From Tetrastigma voinierianum (taxonomy: Eukaryota > Streptophyta > Magnoliopsida > Vitales > Vitaceae): a stretch of 64,000 bases of DNA. Positions 57,805 through 64,000 of this stretch are shown one piece after another. How positions within the stretch are numbered: the stretch's first letter is position 1; every line of letters starts with the position of its first letter. Location of the stretch: NCBI GenBank assembly GCA_016808115.1, contig JAEQBH010002853.1, positions 124,001-188,000 on the forward strand. The letters run 5' to 3'. A program made the translations under genes and the position numbers. The notes below the pieces were generated by a model. It was not told where the DNA came from, searched no databases, and worked only from the letters and a program-made list of their open reading frames with translations.

Positions 57805-58826
57805 GGATCATACTGATCATTTGATTAATAAGTTAGTATTTTGGTGCTAATTTGATCATACCAGATTTTTGAAATATATATATATTTTGGGAACCCAATT
57901 TATGCAAAATTCAATAATTTTGTTTTTGGTTGAAATCGATGTATGGGTTTGACACATAATGTGTTTTTGGGTTGCTTTGAGTGAGATTTGCATGATTATT
58001 GTGGTTAAAATATGGTATATTAGGAATTAAACCCATGAATGCGAATCTGAAATTTTACGTAAGGTGACACTTAGGGGATTTGTTCCCAATAAGAGGCGAG
58101 AAAAACCCAGCGAGATAGTCGAAAGCGGGATGGCCAGAGCGGCGAAAGTTATCGTGATCGACGTTGGCTTATCGGCAGGTCAGCGCGTCATAGGTTGAAG
58201 GCGATTCAAACGTTATGTCGTTTGGAGTGCAGTGCTGACGTCATGATTATCATTATTATTATTATTATTTTCATAACGTCTTTTCATTAAAGTAATTAAT
58301 TAATTACTAATTGAATTACCATTATTATTTTCATAAAGTCTAATTGAATTATCATTATTTTCATAACGTCTAATTCAATTATGATGAAGTATGATATGTT
58401 TATTTATTTTAGAATTAATTTTTTAAATTAATATATTGCAAGTAACCTACATTGCTTAATTAAATTAATTTTATAATAAATGAACTTTCTATATCTATAC
58501 TAATGTAGTCAGCCCAAATGATGATTATTTTATGCTAGATGTAGGGTAAATAATAGTCTAAATGTAAGACAAATAAAGTTTTTTAACATGCAAACATTAT
58601 GTCGGTCCAAAGAAAGGCATAATGTTTGGCCGTTCTATATGTGTGTTTACATTTAGTTGCTATAATTGAAATTACCCGGCTCAAATTGTTTTTTACGTCT
58701 AAAGACTAAATACAATGTTGTGCTTGGTATCTTATTAAGGGGCCCATGTGTATATATATTTTATGCTTTAATATATACATGTGTAGTATTAATGTGAGCA
58801 TTTTGTGTTTATTTTTAGTATCTACT
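57805..58826 (+). other. Untranslated leader of the second copia element
   Basis: About 1 kb, AT-rich except for a CpG-rich patch at 58070-58240. An ATT run stands at 58251-58270. 'TTTTTAG' just before the gag ATG region (58813-58819) resembles a 3' splice site, as does the CAG before gag in the other copia element (39168). Confidence 0.6.
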
Positions 58827-59285
58827 ATGTCTGCTATTTCTACCAATATCAGTAGCATTCCTAAGCTTAACAACTTTGTTAGTTCTGAAGTTAATTTGGC
58901 TTTGAGTAGAGTGACACTTGGTGTTGGATAGATACGAGGCCACTATATAAGTGTCACTATGCAGGCTTGCCACTTGAGTCGATTACCAATTAATGGTGAA
59001 AGATACATCTATACGGGAAATGGCAAGAAAGCTCAAGTACAAGCTATTGGGACATTTCAGCTTATGTTAGACTCTGGTTTTATTTTAATTTTGGAAAACA
59101 CATTTATTGTACCGTCATTTAGACGGAATTTGATTTATGTTTCATGTTTGGACAAATCTGGTTATCTTTGTTCATTTGGAAGTAACAATTTGAAGTCTTT
59201 TCAAATTACAAAGTTATTAGGTAGTAGTCTAATTGATAAGCTATATAAATTAAATAATGCAAAGAGTCTGATACAAATTTAATAA
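58827..59285 (+). pseudogene. gag-protease fusion by internal deletion
   Basis: The frame starts at the gag N-terminus ('MSAISTNISSIPKLNNF') and passes in frame, at about 58878, to text that in the other element lies about 760 bp downstream ('VSSEVNLALSRVTLG'). Almost the whole capsid and zinc knuckle are deleted. A TAG follows at about 58928. Protease text continues in 58959-59282: 'SRLPINGERYIYTGNGKKAQ', 'FIVPSFRRNLIYVSCLDKSG'. The catalytic D-S-G-A block is degraded ('IRGHYISV'). Confidence 0.8.
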
Positions 59286-60560
59286 TGAATGCAACCATTA
59301 TTGGATCAAAGCAATTAAATAATGAGAAATCCTCGATGTTGGCATAAGCGTATGGGACATATTTAAACAGCGAATTGAAGGCTAATCTTTCGAGGAATTC
59401 TTGATTCCCTTGACATGTCGGATTTTGACATATGTGTAGGTGCATTAAAGGAAAATGACTAACAAAAGAAGAGCGGGTGCAAATCGGTTAGTAGCGTCTT
59501 AGAGTTGATACATACGGGATATATGTGGACCATTTCCCCTCTGACTTCTTGGAATGGGCGCACAGCACTTTATCACATTTATAGACGATTACTCATGATA
59601 TGGTTATTTGTACCTAATACATGAAAAGAGCCTGAAGCCACTGAGTGTTCAAAATTTTCAAAGCCCGAGGTTGAAAATCGGCTAGGCAAGAAAATTAAAG
59701 TTTGTCAAATGTCGGCGAGTGGAGGGGAATAATGGGTAGATATGATGGATCAGGTGAACAACGACGAGGACCTTTTGCGAATGCCTTCGAGAATGCGGTA
59801 TATTACCACCGATACACCGTACCTGGAACTCGAGTCAAAATGGTGTAGGCGGGAAACCTTGATAGAACCCATAAAGACATGGTAAAATTATGATTAGTCA
59901 TTCTTCTCTACCCTACAATTCATTATAAATTGAAGCATTAAAGACCCTTGATTTATATACTCAATAGAGTTCCCGGTAAAAGCGATTAACAAAACCTGAA
60001 GTATGAGTTATGGACGGGTAAAGAAGCCTAGTATTAGACATGCGCACGTGCAGGGTTGTCGGTGAAGCGAGCCTTATAGGCCCAATGAAAAAGCGGACTC
60101 AAGGGTTGTTGGCCCATTTATTTGTAAGGATACCACTGAGAGGGTACAGGGGTATAAGTTTTACTGACCCTTCCAGGGTCCTTCTTTGAGACCAGGGTAA
60201 TGCGAGTTTATTGAGGATAGTGGGAGCACTCAAGTTAAGGAGGGTCATTTTTCGGGAGGGAGTATGTAAAATGCTCCAACCACGACTACTATTGAGCTAT
60301 TGAGGTGATGACAATCGGGTACCCATTCCTATTAGTAATTTGCCAAAATGTGTTGTGGTAAATGATGACATTCTGTGCAACTTCAATACAAATTGGAGCT
60401 CCACCCACTAGATTTGAGGAACCATCAAGAAATAGTGGAAGAACCTCGTGACCTGTTTGAAGTGCCATTAAGGCGGTCCACTGAGAAGGAGAAAGGCAAT
60501 TTGGGATGACTATGTAGTTTTCAAAGGGAGCATAGGTATGTCTGAGAATTGGAGGACGAT
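59286..60560 (+). pseudogene. Integrase of the second copia element, degraded
   Basis: Short recognisable pieces are in order: 'RCIKGK' zinc-binding end (about 59438), 'SFIDDYSRYGYLYLIHEKS' type text (59578-59630), 'GRYDGSGEQ' (59735-59762), 'ARPYRPNEK' (about 60068-60090). Frames change every few codons and the GC/CpG content is raised. The 94-residue minus frame at 60289-60573 is not a gene. Confidence 0.7.
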
Positions 60561-60599
60561 CCCTAAATGTCAATCAAGCCAAGCAGTGCACCAAATTTA

Positions 60600-62100
60600 G
60601 AAAAGTGGATTGCGACTATGCAAGGAGGAAGTAAAAGTCCATGAAGATAATGGCGTTTGGGATCTCGTCGAGATTGCCCACAAAGGTATAAAACCAATTG
60701 GTTGTAAATGGATATTTAAGAAACCAAAGCAGGATTCAAAGCAATGTCGAGAGATATAAGGCATGCCTAGTCGCGAAGGACTACACGAAGAGGCATAGAT
60801 TATAAAGGGAGACCTTTTTCGCGGTTTCAACGAAAGATTAATTCGAATTATAATGGCACTTGGCTCATTATGATCTAGAGCTACGCAAATGAATGTCGAG
60901 AGCGGCTTTCCTGTAGGTATTGATGAAACTATATACATGGTGCAACGAGGGCTTTAGTTAGGAAACCCAAAGCACCCCTGAAATGCAGCCCAGCGAGCTG
61001 AGAAGTCCATTTATGGTTTTGGCAGAATAAGGTCATTAGTGCTAGGAGATTTGATGGGTGATTTCTTTCCTTGTGGTTTTGAGGAGAACAACGTTGATCG
61101 AGTGCATATATCTTAAATTCGGTGGGAGCAAGTTTGTTATATTGGTCTTTCTATGTGGATGACGATACGCTGCTTGGCAATGATGTAGGTACATTGCATG
61201 ACACGGTTCTTATCAAGTCATTTTGAAATGAAAGACCTTGGTGATGCATCATATGTTTAGACATACAAATCCACAGGGGATCGTTCAAGATGTATACTTA
61301 GCATCACAAAAGGCCTATATCCAATAAGGTGCTTGAAAGGTTTAATATGCGAAATTATTGCACAGGTGAGGCTGCACAGTAGCGAAGGGTGATAAATTGA
61401 CTTAGGTCGTGCCCCAGTGAACTTGAGAGAAAAGAAATGGAGGGCCACTTATTGATGCAATAGGGAGTCTTATGTATGCACAAGTGTGTGCGCGTCTGGA
61501 TATCAGCGTATTGTGGGAATGTTAAGGCGGAATATCTCGGTAATCTGGTATGGATCAGCCCGGAAAGCGAAGCTAAATGAGTGATGAGGTATCTTCGAAG
61601 ACAAAGGATGTTGTAACTCCACATGCTATCAGGCGATCAGTCATCCGGTTATTGGGTACTCGGATGCAGACTTTGCAGGATGTCAAGATAGCAGGAAATC
61701 GACCTCAGGCTACATCTTCATGTTGGCAGGAGGGGCTATTTCATGGAAAAGTGTCAAATAGACAATAGTAGCCTCTTGACCATGGAAGGCTGGAATTTAT
61801 GCTTTGCTTGAGGCATCTAATCGGAATATGGCTGCGAGAAACTTTATCACGGGACTTAGTTATTGAAGGCATTAACAAGCCCGCTTAGGATTTAATTGCG
61901 ATAATAAAGGCTGATTATATTCTAAAAACAACAGGAGTTCATCAAAATCAAAGCACGTGACATTAAGTTACGGTTGTAAAGAAGAGTTCGGGGTGGTCAA
62001 GTGTCAATTGAGCATATTATTAGAACTCTATGATTGCGGATAAACCCACTCGCGAGGCTTGCTTGCTCCTAAGGTGTTTCATGAGCGTATTTACGCTCGG
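60600..62100 (+). pseudogene. RT and RNase H of the second copia element, degraded
   Basis: RT: 'VWDLVE..HKGIKPIGCKWIF' (60652-60720), 'KETFFAVSTKD' type text (60810-60835), 'YVDD' region near 61153 ('FYVDDDTLLGND', with one extra Asp codon). RNase H: 'YSDADFAGCQDSRKSTSGYI' (61655-61715), then 'FMLAGGAISWKSVK' and a stop. Its end is near 62095 ('KVFHERI'). Confidence 0.8.
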
Positions 62101-62604
62101 ATGGGTGTACTTAGTCTGGAACGATATAGAAAGATAGTGGAGTTCATTTGGTTTATGTGTAATTATGTGATTGACATGCTATAAGTTATTTCATTTTATA
62201 TGCGTACATGCTATGATGATTATTTAATGCACATTTATGTTATCTTCCGACTACTGTTGTCATGTCATGATTTTCTCTTCTTGTTTAGCATGTGGTATTT
62301 GAAAATATGATTACTAGACTCATTTGAGTCATAAAGAGGACCTTTTGATAGGCATACTATAGATCACATTTTGTATGTAATCTCAAACCACACACTATAT
62401 TTGATCCTATGTCATTGATTGTCTTGTTTGTTGACAAGATGGAGTCGTTACGCATGAATATAATAAAGTAGCTTTGATCCATTCTAGTACAATTAATGGA
62501 CCGGGTGTTTAAAGTATTTTGTGATTGGATGGTGTATATTTGCGCCTTGACTTTTGTGTTCAATCATGTACATATTCGGTAACACTTGTGCTTGATGGGG
62601 AGAT

Positions 62605-63039
62605 TGTTAGATTTCCTTTTATTGGGGTGACAAGTGTTAAATTTTGGAGCGTGATTGTGTTTGTGCCTGATCGGTAACCCGATAAAGTTAGTGATCTATT
62701 CCCGGTTGAATTAGGGTTCAAATAATTATATAATTATTTCATTAATTATAAAATATTGGAGATTAATGTGTGGTTTCCACTGTTTTGCCCTTAATATTTG
62801 TTTGATGGGTCAATGACTTTGTTAAGAGGCAATTAAATATTGAGCGAGGTCTTTGGGTTTAAAACCTACAGCACGTTATCTGCAGCCCCATAGAGAGAAC
62901 GAATCATTGCTTAGGTTTTACAATCCAGAAGACAAACCCTCAGCCTCCATATGAGAATGAAACACATTCTTTGCATTGTCTAATTCTGATGGATTAAGGT
63001 GCTCCTTCTATTGGCTAATTTGATCTTTGATTAGTATGC
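62605..63039 (+). repeat. 3' LTR of the second copia element, end truncated
   Basis: Starts TGTTAGATTT after the GATGGGGAGAT polypurine tract (about 62594-62604). Matches the 5' LTR up to 'TTTGATTAGTATGC' at 63039; the last 90-100 bp of the LTR are missing. The adjoining DNA is the low-complexity tract. Confidence 0.8.
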
Positions 63040-63059
63040 CTCACTTACACCTTGTAAAA

Positions 63060-63940
63060 TAATCTAAAGAAATACAATTCTCTCATGCATATTTCTTTCT
63101 TCCTCCAATATCTCCGTCCAATTTTTCTATATTTTACAACATTTATTCAAAATTTTAATTTCTTAACATTTTCAAATTTGATTCAGTATCTTTTTTCCCA
63201 ATTCTCCAGGAATTTAAATCTCAATGTCCAAAATTCAGATTCTAAAATTTTCATATTTGTAATTTTTAATTTCTAAAGAATTAAAATTCAAAATTTAAAC
63301 CAGTGCTTTCCCCTAATTTCTCAGAGTATAAATTTAAAACATTAAGGTCCAAGTACAAAAATTCAAATTCTTATTTTCATTTTTGTCTATTTCACAATAT
63401 TCAAGTTTCCAATTTTTAGTTTCAAATTTTAAATTCTCATTTTCTAAAATTCAAGTTGGTAATTTTTTCAAATTCCAAATTCTCCTTTTCCAAAATCCAA
63501 TTTCCCAATTTATAATTTCAAGTCCCAAATTTCAATTTTCAAATTTCCAAGATTCAAGTGCTCAAACTTCATAATTTAACTTCCTTATTTTCAAAATTCA
63601 ATATCTCCAATTCAGGAGTTTCAGACTCAATTTGCAGTTTTCCAAAATCCAAATATTAAAATTCAAGTTTCCAAATTTCTAAATCAAAATCTCATAAATT
63701 TCCAAATTTAGAGACTCAAATTTCTAAATTTAACTTCCCAGTTTAAAAAATTCAAGTCCTAATTTCTAATTTCAAATTGTGAAACTCAATTTCAAAATCC
63801 CCAATTGCCTTAATTTCAAAATTCAAAATTTAAATTTCCAAATTCCCAATATTAAAAAATTCCAAAATTTTAAACTTCCACTTTCAAGATTTCCAATTTC
63901 AAATCAGAGTTGTTTTTCAAAAATTCTAATCACATGATTA
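63060..63940 (+). repeat. G-poor A/T/C low-complexity tract
   Basis: Nearly 900 bases made of short alternations of T-rich, C-containing and A-rich words (TTCAAATTTCC, AAATTCAA, CCAAATT). G is rare on this strand, giving a strong GC skew. No fixed unit length is evident; recurrence of AAATT words is about every 8-14 bases. Frames at 63085-63276 and 63383-63574 come from this and are not genes. It continues to the window edge in weaker form. Confidence 0.7.
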
Positions 63941-64000
63941 ATTTTATAATTCCAATAAAATGAAATCTTATGGAGTTAATTTATGTGATAAATAAAGGTT

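Larger units (their letters stand above)
57271..63039 (+). mobile_element. Ty1/copia element with both LTRs, gag deleted
   Basis: 5' LTR (57271-57790), tRNA-Met PBS (57793-57804), a long leader (to about 58826), a gag remnant fused to protease, integrase, RT, RNase H, a polypurine tract and the 3' LTR (62605-63039, its end truncated). It is of the same copia lineage as the element at 38600-44155 by gag, protease and RT text, but its LTR sequence differs. The pol region is much degraded. Confidence 0.88.

Noticed and set aside
1..64000. tRNA, rRNA or known small RNA genes
   Set aside because: Scanning by eye found only the tRNA-complementary primer-binding sites, not full tRNA genes; a tRNAscan or Infernal run would be decisive.

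Overview
The window looks like a transposon-dense stretch of a flowering-plant nuclear genome, most probably a woody eudicot. It is AT-rich and long open reading frames are scarce. Almost all recognisable coding sequence belongs to plant LTR retrotransposons (Ty3/gypsy Athila-like and Tekay/Del-like chromovirus, and Ty1/copia), with primer-binding sites matching plant tRNA-Asp and initiator tRNA-Met. The only ordinary plant genes seen are a BURP-domain gene and an organ-specific-protein gene, both damaged. There are no operons, CRISPR arrays or other prokaryotic features. Species cannot be named from the sequence.

Layout. 1-2960: 3' end of a plus-strand Athila/Tat-like element (3' untranslated region plus LTR). 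2985-8378: a minus-strand Athila-like element with its 5' LTR, gag, protease, RT and a fragment of integrase, cut off at its 3' end. 9940-10434: a copia solo LTR. 10525-28563: one very large plus-strand Athila-like element with 3.1-kb LTRs, gag, protease, RT-RNase H, integrase, an extra downstream ORF (putative-plant-transposon-protein type) and a long 3' UTR carrying a nested MULE-like element (23912-25059, 9-bp target duplication). 28600-31924: minus-strand chromovirus fragment (gag, tRNA-Met PBS, LTR). 31925-38034: plus-strand chromovirus fragment of the same LTR family (RT to chromodomain, 3' LTR with a nested solo LTR). The two meet tail-to-middle in an inverted junction. About 38600-44155: 5'-truncated copia element. 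44170-47200: small gene island. 47200-57270: AT-rich intergenic DNA with MITE-like elements, a direct duplication and a PIF/Harbinger transposase relic. 57271-63039: second copia element with both LTRs and an in-frame gag deletion. 63040-64000: G-poor low-complexity tract.

Nothing here is likely to be active as a transposon: every pol frame is broken by stops or frameshifts, and several catalytic residues are lost. The most unusual signal is a dense array of the 12-bp palindrome ATGTCGCGACAT and its variants in the U3 of the large Athila-like LTR. The same word recurs in another LTR family and in an internal spacer, and its decay variants fit CpG deamination. Some repeat-derived patches also look like poor consensus sequence, so some of the frameshifts may be assembly errors.
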